The notes under the pieces: model-generated
The model's input: the letters and a program-made list of their open reading frames with translations, nothing else
Databases searched by the model: none
What the model was told of the DNA's origin: nothing
NCBI RefSeq assembly: GCF_946886895.1
Contig: NZ_CAMPJO010000016.1
Span: 1-64,000 of the forward strand
DNA: 64,000 nt
Reading direction: 5' to 3'
DNA from: an uncultured Marinobacter sp.
GTDB taxonomy: Bacteria > Pseudomonadota > Gammaproteobacteria > Pseudomonadales > Oleiphilaceae
Translations under genes and position numbers: made by a program
Part shown: one piece after another, positions 25,778-34,412 of the stretch
Numbering within the stretch: position 1 is the stretch's first letter
How the letters are laid out: each line of letters begins with the position of its first letter

Positions 25778-27227
25778 CCCGAGTTATTTCCAACTGCTTG
25801 TTAACCGCATTACGAATCTCCCGGTAACGCTCGGGATTGCTGGCCAGTGTGTCCAGGTCATCCTCGGGAAAAATCGTTTTCAGCTTCTTCTTTGCGGTTT
25901 CCCTGGAAAAGACAGACGGCAACAGTTGCTCCAGGCAACGCAACATCACCTCCGGCGAAACCGACGCTCCGGGCGATGCGCCCAGTAAAGTCCCGTAGGT
26001 TTTGTCTTTGGACACGAGTATTTCCGTGCCCATCTGCAAGTCCCCGTCCTTGATAATCTGAACGCGCTGGCCGGCGTCAACCGGCTTCCAGTCAAACCGG
26101 GTACTCAGGCCCGGAGCAAAGCTTTCGAGCTCCTCGAGCATGCTCCTTTCACCTTTGAAGGTCTCTGACACCAGATATTTGACCAGGGGGAAATGCTCCA
26201 GGGTAACGTTCAGCAGGCTCGGGATATCATGCAGGCGGATGGAGGTGAGGTAATCCAGGAATCCACGGCCTTTCTCGAGAACCGGCTTGAATGACGCAAA
26301 AGGACCAAACAGCAGGTAGTGCTTGCCATCCACCACCCGTAAATCCAGATGCGGCACGGACATGGGCGGCGCACCCACTTTTGCTTTGCCGTAGGTTTTG
26401 GCCGTGTACTGGCTGGCCTGCTCTTCGCTGATCGGAGCCTGCAAAAACCGCCCGCCCACGGGAAAGCCGGTAAACCGGTTCCGAAACGGCAAGTGGCTAT
26501 TTTTCAGGAGTGGGAACGCGCCCCCACCGGCACCCACGAAAAGCACATCGGCTCGTTGCTGAACATGGGTTCCGTTGCGCTCGGCTTCAATCACCCAGCG
26601 CCCACTGGGGCTCTTGTGCACGCGCTGCACATGAGTGCCATATTCAATTTTGACACCCAGCTCTTGCACGGCATACTCCGCCATGCGTTCCGTTAAGGCC
26701 CCGAAGTTAACATCGGTACCGGTTTCAATGACGGTGGCTGCCATTTTTTCATGGCGGGGGCGCCCCTCCATGGTATAGGGGATCCAGCTTTTTATTTCGT
26801 CGAAGTCTTCCGAGTAGCGCATGTGCTCAAAAAAATGATGAGCCGACATTTCCTTGAACCGCAATCGCAGCTCTTCGATGGCGGATTCGGAAACAATAGT
26901 GCAGTGCTTGGTTTGGTTAATGAATGTTTTAGGGTCCTTGATCGCGCCCTTCCCTATCAAATACGCCCAGAACTGCTTGGCAACGTTGAACTGGGCATGA
27001 ATCTTCAGGGCCTTTTCAACCGAAATGACTTCTTCATCCACCGGGGTATAGTTAAGCTCACAGTTGGCTTCATGCCCCGTACCGGCGTTGTTGAATGCCC
27101 AGGAGTTACCCGCCCCGGGGCCGTCCAGGCGTTCCAGGATGGTGATATCCAGCTCGGGTGCCAGCTCCTTGGCCAGGGTGGCAAAGGTAGTTCCCATAAT
27201 GCCTGCGCCGATAATGATTACGTTCAT
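25764..27227 (-). CDS. mqo: Malate:quinone oxidoreductase
   Basis: 487 residues, normal length. The FAD-binding GAGIMGTT motif is at residues 7-14, followed by ERLDGPGAGNSWAFNNAGTGHEANCELNYTP, a signature of Mqo. FTGFPVGG and LLGASPGASVSPE lie in the catalytic half. It is a peripheral membrane enzyme that oxidises malate to oxaloacetate and reduces quinone, serving both the TCA cycle and respiration. It is transcribed divergently from sdaA. Confidence 0.95.
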   Translation of the reverse strand: MNVIIIGAGIMGTTFATLAKELAPELDITILERLDGPGAGNSWAFNNAGTGHEANCELNYTPVDEEVISVEKALKIHAQFNVAKQFWAYLIGKGAIKDPKTFINQTKHCTIVSESAIEELRLRFKEMSAHHFFEHMRYSEDFDEIKSWIPYTMEGRPRHEKMAATVIETGTDVNFGALTERMAEYAVQELGVKIEYGTHVQRVHKSPSGRWVIEAERNGTHVQQRADVLFVGAGGGAFPLLKNSHLPFRNRFTGFPVGGRFLQAPISEEQASQYTAKTYGKAKVGAPPMSVPHLDLRVVDGKHYLLFGPFASFKPVLEKGRGFLDYLTSIRLHDIPSLLNVTLEHFPLVKYLVSETFKGERSMLEELESFAPGLSTRFDWKPVDAGQRVQIIKDGDLQMGTEILVSKDKTYGTLLGASPGASVSPEVMLRCLEQLLPSVFSRETAKKKLKTIFPEDDLDTLASNPERYREIRNAVNKQLEITRVTAP

Positions 27228-27416
27228 AAAATCTGCTCGTCAGTGTCAGTTGTTCAGGTAGTCATCAACAAAGTCTTCGGGCACGAAAGTACCATGCTTT
27301 CGGCGTACCCTGTAAATCTGTCGCAATTTATTCTGTCTATGTCGTGCCAGAGCAAATCAGGCATTCAGCATAGGTCTACCATGACCTTTTAGCCCTTTCA
27401 CAAAGGGGGATCTGCC

Positions 27417-28799
27417 ATGGCTATCAGCCTGTTCGACATGTTGAAAATAGGCATCGGCCCGTCCAGCTCCCATACCATGGGACCAATGTCCGCTGCCCGC
27501 CGTTTTGCGCGTGGTCTGGAAAAGGCCAATCGGTTGCGCGACGTTGCCCGGGTGTACATCCAGCTTTTTGGCTCCCTTGGCGCCACTGGCAAAGGGCATG
27601 GTACCGGACCCGCCGTGCTCCTTGGGCTGGAAGGTCACAGGCCAGACACGATTGACCCGGTCATCCTGGCGCCGCGAATGGAGGAAATTCGTGCCCAGGG
27701 CGAACTACGCCTGAACGGCGAACACCCCATAGCCTTCGCAGAAGCCGACGATCTTACCTATCATCGCCATGAATCCCTGCCCTATCATCCCAACGGCATG
27801 CGATTCACTGCATACAACCATGATGGCAAGGTTGTGCGCGAACGCACCTACTATTCCGTTGGTGGTGGTTTTGTCGTGGATGAAAAAGCCGCTGGCGCGG
27901 ATCGCATTGTTGAAGACAAGACCTCTCTGCCCTATCCATTCAAATCGGGGGCCGAGCTGTTACGGCAATGCGATACCCACGGCCTGTCCATCGCTGAGAT
28001 CATGCAGGCCAATGAACAGGTCTGGCGGTCGGAAGCCGATATTCGAGACGGCATTCTGCACATCTGGCAGGTGATGCAGGACTGCGTACAGAATGGCATC
28101 AGCAACGAGGGAATCCTGCCGGGCGGGCTGAAGGTCAAACGCCGGGCTGCCGCCCTTTACGCGTCGCTGATCGCAAAGGATCGGCAGGACCTGATCACAC
28201 CCGCGCTAAGTGCCATGGACTGGGTCAATCTCTATGCCCTGGCTGTGAACGAGGAGAACGCAGCCGGCGGCCGCATGGTCACGGCGCCGACCAACGGAGC
28301 GGCGGGCATTATTCCGGCGGTGTTGCACTACTATTGGCACTGGTGCCCCAATGCCAATGAAGACGGGGTCATCCGCTTCCTGCTCACTGCCGCCGCCATT
28401 GGCATCCTGTTCAAGGAAAATGCATCCATCTCCGGCGCCGAAGTTGGCTGCCAGGGCGAGGTGGGCTCGGCCTGTGCCATGGCGGCAGCTGGTCTTGCGG
28501 CCGCGACCGGCGGCACACCAGGACAGGTGGAAAACGCGGCGGAAATCGGTATGGAGCACCACCTGGGGCTGACCTGCGACCCCATCGGGGGACTGGTACA
28601 GGTCCCCTGCATTGAACGCAACGCGGTTGGTGCCGTTAAGGCAATCAATGCCGCCGTTATGGCGTTGCGTGGCAACGGCGAGCATTTTGTCTCTCTCGAC
28701 AAGGTCATCCACACCATGCGGGAAACCGGTCGGGACATGCTGGACAAGTATAAGGAAACGTCGCGCGGCGGCCTGGCAGTGAACATAATCGAGTGCTGA
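27417..28799 (+). CDS. sdaA: L-serine ammonia-lyase (single-chain, iron-sulfur)
   Basis: 460 residues combining beta and alpha parts in one chain. SSSHTMGPM near the N-terminus, [14 protein letters not shown], then [16 protein letters not shown] and CDPIGG with PCIERN supply substrate contacts and the [4Fe-4S] cysteines. The enzyme deaminates L-serine to pyruvate and ammonia in the cytoplasm. AAGGGGG precedes the ATG. It stands alone, divergent from mqo with a 189-bp gap. Confidence 0.96.
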   Translation: MAISLFDMLKIGIGPSSSHTMGPMSAARRFARGLEKANRLRDVARVYIQLFGSLGATGKGHGTGPAVLLGLEGHRPDTIDPVILAPRMEEIRAQGELRLNGEHPIAFAEADDLTYHRHESLPYHPNGMRFTAYNHDGKVVRERTYYSVGGGFVVDEKAAGADRIVEDKTSLPYPFKSGAELLRQCDTHGLSIAEIMQANEQVWRSEADIRDGILHIWQVMQDCVQNGISNEGILPGGLKVKRRAAALYASLIAKDRQDLITPALSAMDWVNLYALAVNEENAAGGRMVTAPTNGAAGIIPAVLHYYWHWCPNANEDGVIRFLLTAAAIGILFKENASISGAEVGCQGEVGSACAMAAAGLAAATGGTPGQVENAAEIGMEHHLGLTCDPIGGLVQVPCIERNAVGAVKAINAAVMALRGNGEHFVSLDKVIHTMRETGRDMLDKYKETSRGGLAVNIIEC

Positions 28800-28873
28800 A
28801 ACCCGCTCGAAAACCCCAAAACCCTTACTGAAAGGAGATGCACGGGTTCACGAACGGATTTTCGTCTGACTGC

Positions 28874-30148
28874 TCACGTAGCCGCAACGAGCTTCCCACG
28901 CTCTGACCAGGGCTCCTCCCGTACCGGAAGGTGAATCAGCGCAGACACCGCACCAACGCCCACCCCGATCCACCACACCAGGGTGTAATTGTGATAGAGG
29001 TCATACATCGCACCGCCAAGCCAGACCCCGAGGAAGCCGCCCAACTGGTGGGAAAAGAACACCAGTCCGTACAGGGTGCCCATGTAACGCAGGCCATATA
29101 TCTGCGCCACCAGGCCAGAGGTCAGCGGTACGGTGGCCAGCCACAGGGAGCCCATGGCAATGGAGAACATGACCACGGTTTCCGGCGTGATGGGCGTCAT
29201 GATAAACACCGCCGCAACCACAGTGCGGAGGAGATAAACCGTGGCCAGCAGGTACTTTCTCGAATACTTGTTCCCGAGCCACCCCGCCAGCAACGTGCCC
29301 CCGATGTTGAACAGACCGATCAGGGCAATGGAGATAGCCCCCAGGGACGTGAGCGTGGTGATGCCAAGAGAGTGAATGAGACTCCCCGGGCTCACGGCGC
29401 CACACATCTCGGTAATGAAAGCCGGAAAATGCGCGGTAATAAACGCCAGTTGATAACCGCAGGAGAAGAATCCGATAAAGATAAACAGGAAGGTCGGGTC
29501 CTTGATGGCTCGCTTCAGCACGGTGCCCATCTGCTCGTCGGTATCCGAGGTTTTTTCCGGCACCGGTGCACGCATCAGCGTGAGTGCCAGCAACGACACC
29601 AGAATGAACCCCGCAAACGCCAGGAACACGGACTGCCAGGGCATCTGGCTCAACAGTAGCTGGGCCACCGGCGGCCCCACGATCTGCCCGGCTGAACCGG
29701 CTGCCGTGGCAATCCCCAGTGCCAGCGACCGGTGCTTATCGGAGGCGGCGCGGCCAACCACCGCCAGGATAACGCCAAACCCGGTTCCGGCGATCCCGAA
29801 ACCGACCAGTATCTCCAGCAGTTGATGCTGGCCCGGCGTAATGGCGTAAGACGAGAGCACCAGGCCGACAATGTAGCAAGCCGCGCCGGCCATGATGGCT
29901 TTCCGATCACCGTACTTCTCGGCAAAGGCACTGAACAGGGGCTGCCCAATGCCCCAGAACAGGTTCTGAATGGCGATGGCGAGCGAGAAATCCGCCCTTG
30001 GCCAGTCGAATTCCATGGCGATGGGCAACTGAAACAGACCAAACGAGGCGCGGACCGCAAAACTGACAAGAATGATGATACACCCGGCGATCAGCACGGG
30101 GTTGATCAGGGTGGCGTATTGCCCTGGCGCCGCTGCGGTCTTTTCCAT
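28874..30148 (-). CDS. MFS transporter, oxalate/formate-antiporter-like
   Basis: 424 residues from the ATG at 30148 (MEKTAAAPG), which leaves a short cytoplasmic tail before the first membrane helix; in-frame starts at 30190 or a TTG at 30247 would add a non-conserved extension. Twelve membrane helices can be read, with a central loop near 200-220. The MFS motif region GYGDRKAIMAG-like (EKYGDRKAIMAG) follows helix 2. The sequence style is that of monocarboxylate or oxalate:formate carriers; the substrate is unknown. No enzyme gene accompanies it to suggest one. Confidence 0.85.
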   Translation of the reverse strand: MEKTAAAPGQYATLINPVLIAGCIIILVSFAVRASFGLFQLPIAMEFDWPRADFSLAIAIQNLFWGIGQPLFSAFAEKYGDRKAIMAGAACYIVGLVLSSYAITPGQHQLLEILVGFGIAGTGFGVILAVVGRAASDKHRSLALGIATAAGSAGQIVGPPVAQLLLSQMPWQSVFLAFAGFILVSLLALTLMRAPVPEKTSDTDEQMGTVLKRAIKDPTFLFIFIGFFSCGYQLAFITAHFPAFITEMCGAVSPGSLIHSLGITTLTSLGAISIALIGLFNIGGTLLAGWLGNKYSRKYLLATVYLLRTVVAAVFIMTPITPETVVMFSIAMGSLWLATVPLTSGLVAQIYGLRYMGTLYGLVFFSHQLGGFLGVWLGGAMYDLYHNYTLVWWIGVGVGAVSALIHLPVREEPWSERGKLVAAT

Positions 30149-30352
30149 TCCCGTTTTTCGTCCGGTTACGTGTGGTAGTGAAAACGACATTCTATGGGAA
30201 TCGGCACACAAGGTGTTAGCGGCGTCAAAGGTGCCGAAGACAGTCAACTCCTCACCGGCTCACAACTCCCCGAGCACGGCAGCGACGGCTGGCTGTTGTG
30301 ATGGAGTTTTCGTGACCGGCCACTGGCGTTATACTTGGCCACCTAATCCAGT

Positions 30353-30363
30353 TGGTTCAACCA
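30353..30363. promoter_or_regulatory. Possible TetR operator
   Basis: TGGTT-C-AACCA is a perfect inverted repeat 12 bp upstream of the TetR start codon, in the right place for autoregulation. It is short, so the call is tentative. Confidence 0.35.
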
Positions 30364-30374
30364 GGTGAACTCCG

Positions 30375-30980
30375 ATGGCCAGACACGCCCGCTACGATCG
30401 CAAGACCGCCCTTGAAAAGGCAATAGTCCTGTTCTGGGAAAAAGGCTATCAGGGCAGTTCCATGAAGCAGATCGAGCAGGCGCTGGATATGCGGCCAGGC
30501 AGTATTTACGCCACGTTTGGCAACAAGGATGGTCTGTTTTCCGAGGCACTGGCCACCTACGCCGAGCAGGGTGGCCGGGAAATGGCCGCGCATATGTCCG
30601 GCTATGAGTCTGTGCTCGATGGCATCCAGGATTACCTCCGAATGGTAGCCGCGGACTGTGGGTCCGGCGACACGACGCCGGCCAGGGCCTGCATGATCGT
30701 GAAATCCCTGCTTGAGTCCAGCCATACCCAGCCGGCCATCAAATCCCAATCACTGGCCATCATGGCCGCCATTGAGTCCTCATTTACCGCATTATTGGAG
30801 CAGGCCAAAACCCGCGGCGAGTTGGCGGAAAGTACCGATTGCCCCCGGTTAGCCCGGTTATTCCAGGCACAACTGGTGGGGCTTCGAGCGGTCGCGGAAC
30901 GTGAGCTTGGCCAGGAGGCACTGGCCCAACTGGCTGATGATATGGCAGGCGTCATTGAGCACTACCGGGTCAGGCACTGA
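30375..30980 (+). CDS. TetR/AcrR-family regulator
   Basis: 201 residues. The N-terminal HTH covers about residues 9-55 (TALEKAIVLFWEKGYQGSSMKQIEQAL, then GSIYATFGNKDGLF), and the C-terminal ligand domain is divergent, with FQAQLVGLRAVAE. It is transcribed 8 bp ahead of an MFS exporter, so it most likely represses that gene and itself and is released by the exported compound. Confidence 0.93.
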   Translation: MARHARYDRKTALEKAIVLFWEKGYQGSSMKQIEQALDMRPGSIYATFGNKDGLFSEALATYAEQGGREMAAHMSGYESVLDGIQDYLRMVAADCGSGDTTPARACMIVKSLLESSHTQPAIKSQSLAIMAAIESSFTALLEQAKTRGELAESTDCPRLARLFQAQLVGLRAVAERELGQEALAQLADDMAGVIEHYRVRH

Positions 30981-30988
30981 CTCTACTG

Positions 30989-32194
30989 ATGTCGACCCCC
31001 CTTTCTCCCCCGTTCTCCAGGGCAAGGACCCTGTTCATCCTGTTCTCCCTGGCACTGGGCGGGTTTGGCATCGGCACCGGCGAATTTGCCATCATGGGCC
31101 TGATGCCCAATATGGCGGTTGATCTGGGGGTCAGTGAGCCCCAGATCGGCCACCTGATCAGTGCCTATGCCCTGGGGGTCGTAGTGGGTGCGCCCTTGCT
31201 CGCCATCTTCGGCGCAAAGCTGTTTCGCCGCCACCTGCTTATTGCGCTTATGCTGTTCTACGCCGTCGGCAATCTGGCCAGCGCCCTCATCGCCCAATAC
31301 GAATGGCTGCTGGTGTTCCGCTTTATTGCCGGGCTTCCTCACGGTGCCTATTTCGGTGTGGCGGCCCTGGTTGCGGCCTCTCTGGTGCCGGCAGGCCAGC
31401 GGGCCAAGGCCGTCAGCCTGGTGATGATGGGGCTCGCCACTGCGTTGCTGATCGGCAACCCGCTAGCAACCGTGCTTGGGCAACACCTGGACTGGCAATA
31501 CGCCTTTGCCTTCGTGGGTGTGATTGCCGCGCTCACCAGTGCCCTTATTTTCGTCACCCTGCCCGCAAATCCCGACGAACAGCGGAATAGCCCCTTCCAC
31601 GAGTTGAGCGCGTTCAACCGCCGTGAAATCTGGTATCCACTGGCGATCGGCGCAATCGGATTTGCCGGCATGTTCTGTGTGTTCAGTTACCTTGCGCCCA
31701 CACTGCTGGAAGTGACTGGTGCGGACCCCTTCTGGATTCCAATCGCACTGGCCGTATTTGGCCTGGGTGGTTTCGTGGGCAACATGCTCGGCGGGTGGTT
31801 GTTCGATAAACTGGGATTTCAGAGCGTTGGCTGGATGCTGGTGTGGAGTATTGCCATGTTGTTGCTGTTTCCGCTGGCAACCACATCGGTCTGGTCGCTG
31901 TTGCCCGTCTGCTTTCTGGTCGCGTTAATGGTGGCGCTGGGCCCGGCCCTGCAAACGCACCTGATGGATGTCGCGGAAGGCGCACAGACACTTGCGGCTG
32001 CGTCGCATCATGCCGCGTTCAATGTTGCCAATGCGCTGGGGCCCTGGCTTGGTGGTCTGGCGATCAGTGGCGGAATGGGATGGCAATCAACGGGGTATGT
32101 GGGCGCTGCCACGGCCGTGGCCGGCCTGGTCATCTTCTTTTTCGGGCTGCGTCAGCAGCGGATGTCTGGTGAACAGCTTCCCCAGACATCCTGA
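30989..32194 (+). CDS. MFS efflux transporter (AraJ/Bcr-like DHA1 type)
   Basis: 401 residues with 12 membrane helices. GTGEFAIMGLMPNMAVDLGVSEPQIGHLISAYALGVVVGAP is typical of the arabinose-efflux/AraJ group of DHA1 permeases, and the GLPHGAYFGVAALVAASLV motif follows helix 4. It should export a drug-like or metabolite substrate using the proton gradient. It forms an operon with the TetR gene upstream. Confidence 0.92.
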   Translation: MSTPLSPPFSRARTLFILFSLALGGFGIGTGEFAIMGLMPNMAVDLGVSEPQIGHLISAYALGVVVGAPLLAIFGAKLFRRHLLIALMLFYAVGNLASALIAQYEWLLVFRFIAGLPHGAYFGVAALVAASLVPAGQRAKAVSLVMMGLATALLIGNPLATVLGQHLDWQYAFAFVGVIAALTSALIFVTLPANPDEQRNSPFHELSAFNRREIWYPLAIGAIGFAGMFCVFSYLAPTLLEVTGADPFWIPIALAVFGLGGFVGNMLGGWLFDKLGFQSVGWMLVWSIAMLLLFPLATTSVWSLLPVCFLVALMVALGPALQTHLMDVAEGAQTLAAASHHAAFNVANALGPWLGGLAISGGMGWQSTGYVGAATAVAGLVIFFFGLRQQRMSGEQLPQTS

Positions 32195-32227
32195 TGCGCA
32201 CTTCCGGGTTTTAAAAGCTTCCGGTTT

Positions 32228-32344
32228 TCAGAACTTCCAGAACGGCGTGCTCAGCTTCTGCTCAACGAGCTCAGGCGGATAGCCAACGTCTTTGAGCAGA
32301 CGAGGGTCCATAGTTGTAACCAGATGAACGAAATGGCGCTTCAT
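32228..32344 (-). CDS. 38-residue small protein of unknown function
   Basis: An ATG frame with AAGGATGGAGA just upstream encodes 38 residues: MKRHFVHLVTTMDPRLLKDVG, then YPPELVEQKLSTPFWKF. The C-terminal part (RLLKDVGYPPELVEQKL) resembles the end of DUF1127-type small proteins, which are linked to stress and RNA or phosphate metabolism in other bacteria; that link is tentative. It is monocistronic, between the efflux gene and ydcH. Confidence 0.6.
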   Translation of the reverse strand: MKRHFVHLVTTMDPRLLKDVGYPPELVEQKLSTPFWKF

Positions 32345-32551
32345 TCTCCATCCTTTATACCAGGTTGCTGCTGTTTTCATGTCGATGTCCACTCTTTGGT
32401 AACAGTTAAACGGATAAACCGTCGTTGGTTTTAATTAGTTACCTATTTTATGGACATCCCGCATAACCCCAAATACTTGGAAACCACTATCCGGCGCCAT
32501 TCGCGCCGTCCAGGGCCTAACGATTTATACCTATCCCTCCCCTGGTGGGTA

Positions 32552-32806
32552 CTATCCGGCCCCGTTCGATTTGCGGAGAAGTTCCTGATACAGCTCATCC
32601 TTGAGATGGGCCCGTTGTTGCTTCATGCGGTGAAGTTTGTCGTCTCCAATCGGGGAATCCCTGAGCTCCAGCCCCTCGATTTCCTGGTCCAGATCCGAGT
32701 ACTGCTTCATGCGATCCTGAAAATGGAGGTCGTTGGTTTTCAGTTCGTCAATCAGGTTGCTGTACTGCGGAAACTCGTTGTGAAGCTCGTGATTGGAAAT
32801 ACCCAT
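32552..32806 (-). CDS. ydcH: YdcH-family (DUF465) small coiled-coil protein
   Basis: 84 residues from the ATG at 32806 (MGISNHELHNEFP); the upstream in-frame ATG adds 15 residues absent from the family. The sequence is helical with DLDQEIEGLELR and KLHRMKQQRAHLKDELYQELL, both typical of DUF465. Function is unknown; relatives are abundant cytoplasmic proteins. It is single-gene. Confidence 0.85.
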   Translation of the reverse strand: MGISNHELHNEFPQYSNLIDELKTNDLHFQDRMKQYSDLDQEIEGLELRDSPIGDDKLHRMKQQRAHLKDELYQELLRKSNGAG

Positions 32807-32969
32807 GCTGCTGCACTCCTTCTGACAGTGTATTGCTGATACGTTCTTCATTCAGCATAGACGAGCATGCCAATTTAAGGGCGTCTTTGACAAATCGCTA
32901 ATTACACACAATCGTTCAGGGGTATAGCATGGTGAAACGCTCATCAGATACGCCTTGGGACACTCGCGA

Positions 32970-33938
32970 ATGACCTTTGCACGAATTACCGGCACCGGCT
33001 CTTACCTGCCAGACAATGTTGTGACCAACAAAGACCTTGAGAAAATGGTCGACACCACGGATCAGTGGATTCGCGAGCGCACGGGCATAGAGCGAAGGCA
33101 CATCGCGGTTGAGGGCCAGACCACCGTGGACCTTGCGGAGCAGGCCGCGAAAAACGCCATCGACGCGGCGGGTATCCAGGCTGATGATATCGACCTGATT
33201 GTATTCGCCACGTCCACCCCCGACAAAATCTTCCCCAGCTCTGCCTGTATTCTCCAGGCCCGGCTGGGTATTCATGGCTGCCCGGCGTTTGATATCCAGG
33301 CGGTCTGCAGCGGTTTTGTCTACGCACTGGCAACCGCGGAAAAATTCATCAAAACCGGCAGCAGCAAAAAGGCGCTTGTCATCGGAGCCGAGGTGTTCTC
33401 CCGCATCATTAACTGGGAAGACCGTGGCACCTGTGTGCTCTTCGGCGACGGTGCCGGTGCCGTTATCCTGGAGGCCAGCGAGGAAACCGGCATCCTGTCA
33501 ACGCATATCCACGCGGATGGCCAGTACGAAGATCTGCTCCACGTACCCTGTGGCATTGCCCACGAATACGACCAGGTGAAGGCCGGGCGCGCGTTTGTGG
33601 AAATGAAAGGCAATGAAGTGTTCAAAGTGGCCGTGAACACCCTCGGCAAGATCGTCGACGAAACCCTCGAAGCCAACCAGATGCAAAAGTCCGATATTGA
33701 CTGGCTGGTCCCTCATCAGGCGAACCTGCGGATCATTTCCGCTACCGCCAGAAAACTGAACATGCCCATGGACCAGGTGGTTGTCACGGTCAACGAGCAC
33801 GGTAATACCTCCGCCGCCTCAATCCCGCTTGCCCTGGACGTCGCGGTTCGTGACGGGCGAATCAAGCGTAATGAGGTGGTGCTTCTGGAGGCCTTTGGCG
33901 GCGGCTTCACCTGGGGGTCGGCACTTCTGAGATACTGA
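32970..33938 (+). CDS. fabH: Beta-ketoacyl-ACP synthase III (FabH-type)
   Basis: 322 residues from the ATG at 32970. The catalytic triad is complete: Cys113 (AVCSGF), His249 (VPHQAN) and Asn279 (EHGNTS). FabH condenses acetyl-CoA with malonyl-ACP to begin fatty acid synthesis. No other fab gene adjoins it, so it may be a second ketosynthase in addition to one in the main fab cluster. It is followed by a hairpin and then yebG. Confidence 0.93.
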   Translation: MTFARITGTGSYLPDNVVTNKDLEKMVDTTDQWIRERTGIERRHIAVEGQTTVDLAEQAAKNAIDAAGIQADDIDLIVFATSTPDKIFPSSACILQARLGIHGCPAFDIQAVCSGFVYALATAEKFIKTGSSKKALVIGAEVFSRIINWEDRGTCVLFGDGAGAVILEASEETGILSTHIHADGQYEDLLHVPCGIAHEYDQVKAGRAFVEMKGNEVFKVAVNTLGKIVDETLEANQMQKSDIDWLVPHQANLRIISATARKLNMPMDQVVVTVNEHGNTSAASIPLALDVAVRDGRIKRNEVVLLEAFGGGFTWGSALLRY

Positions 33939-33976
33939 TACTCTCTGTCACTTTCCCATCGCTCTTCCCCGTTTTT

Positions 33977-34004
33977 ACGGGTATCAGCAGCCGTTGATAC
34001 CCGT
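33977..34004 (+). terminator. Hairpin between fabH and yebG
   Basis: ACGGGTATCA (33977-33986) pairs with TGATACCCGT (33995-34004) across an 8-nt loop, 39 bp past the fabH stop. A T-run stands before, not after, the stem, so termination would be weak. Confidence 0.45.
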
Positions 34005-34035
34005 TGCCATTGAGTTAACCCAGCCCCGTCGGCTA

Positions 34036-34055
34036 TACTGTTTTTTTGTACAGTA
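34036..34055. promoter_or_regulatory. LexA (SOS) box of yebG
   Basis: TACTGT (34036-34041) and ACAGTA (34050-34055) form the ends of a 20-bp site matching the CTGT-N8-ACAG LexA consensus, with a T-rich centre. It lies 28 bp before the yebG ATG, the expected place for SOS control. Confidence 0.9.
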
Positions 34056-34083
34056 TACATCACGCTCACTGCGAGGAATGACC

Positions 34084-34362
34084 ATGGCAGTACAAGCAGT
34101 CTACTTTTCCGATAGGGACGGCCTGGATATGGCACTGAAACATCCTGAGACGATGCTGTTCACCTCAAAAGCCGATGCCGACGCCCGCGACAAGGTTCTG
34201 GAGCTGGCCGAAGAAATCCAGGCGTTTCTCGGCCGCAAGGTGGACGGCCTTGGCGATGACCTGGCCGAACGCTGTGCCATGGCCATTGCCGAAGAAAAAG
34301 ACCTGTTCCAGAAGGCCCTGAAGAAGCCAGAGCTACTCAATTCGGAGCAGAACCCGGAGTAG
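34084..34362 (+). CDS. yebG: SOS-regulated YebG-family protein
   Basis: 92 residues from the ATG at 34084; GAGGA lies 6 nt upstream, while the ATG at 34078 directly follows it and is less likely. MAVQAVYF, then LFTSKADADARDKVLELAE match the YebG family. E. coli YebG is a DNA-damage-induced protein of unknown molecular role. The LexA box just upstream supports the same regulation here. Confidence 0.9.
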   Translation: MAVQAVYFSDRDGLDMALKHPETMLFTSKADADARDKVLELAEEIQAFLGRKVDGLGDDLAERCAMAIAEEKDLFQKALKKPELLNSEQNPE

Positions 34363-34384
34363 GAACCGAGGCAGGAAGAGAATC

Positions 34385-34410
34385 AACGGCGGCCCCGCAG
34401 GGCCGCCGTT
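34385..34410. terminator. Strong bidirectional terminator hairpin
   Basis: AACGGCGGCCC (34385-34395) pairs perfectly with GGGCCGCCGTT (34400-34410) across a 4-nt CGCA loop. It sits between the convergent yebG and dabA genes and should stop transcription from both sides. Confidence 0.8.
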
Positions 34411-34412
34411 CG

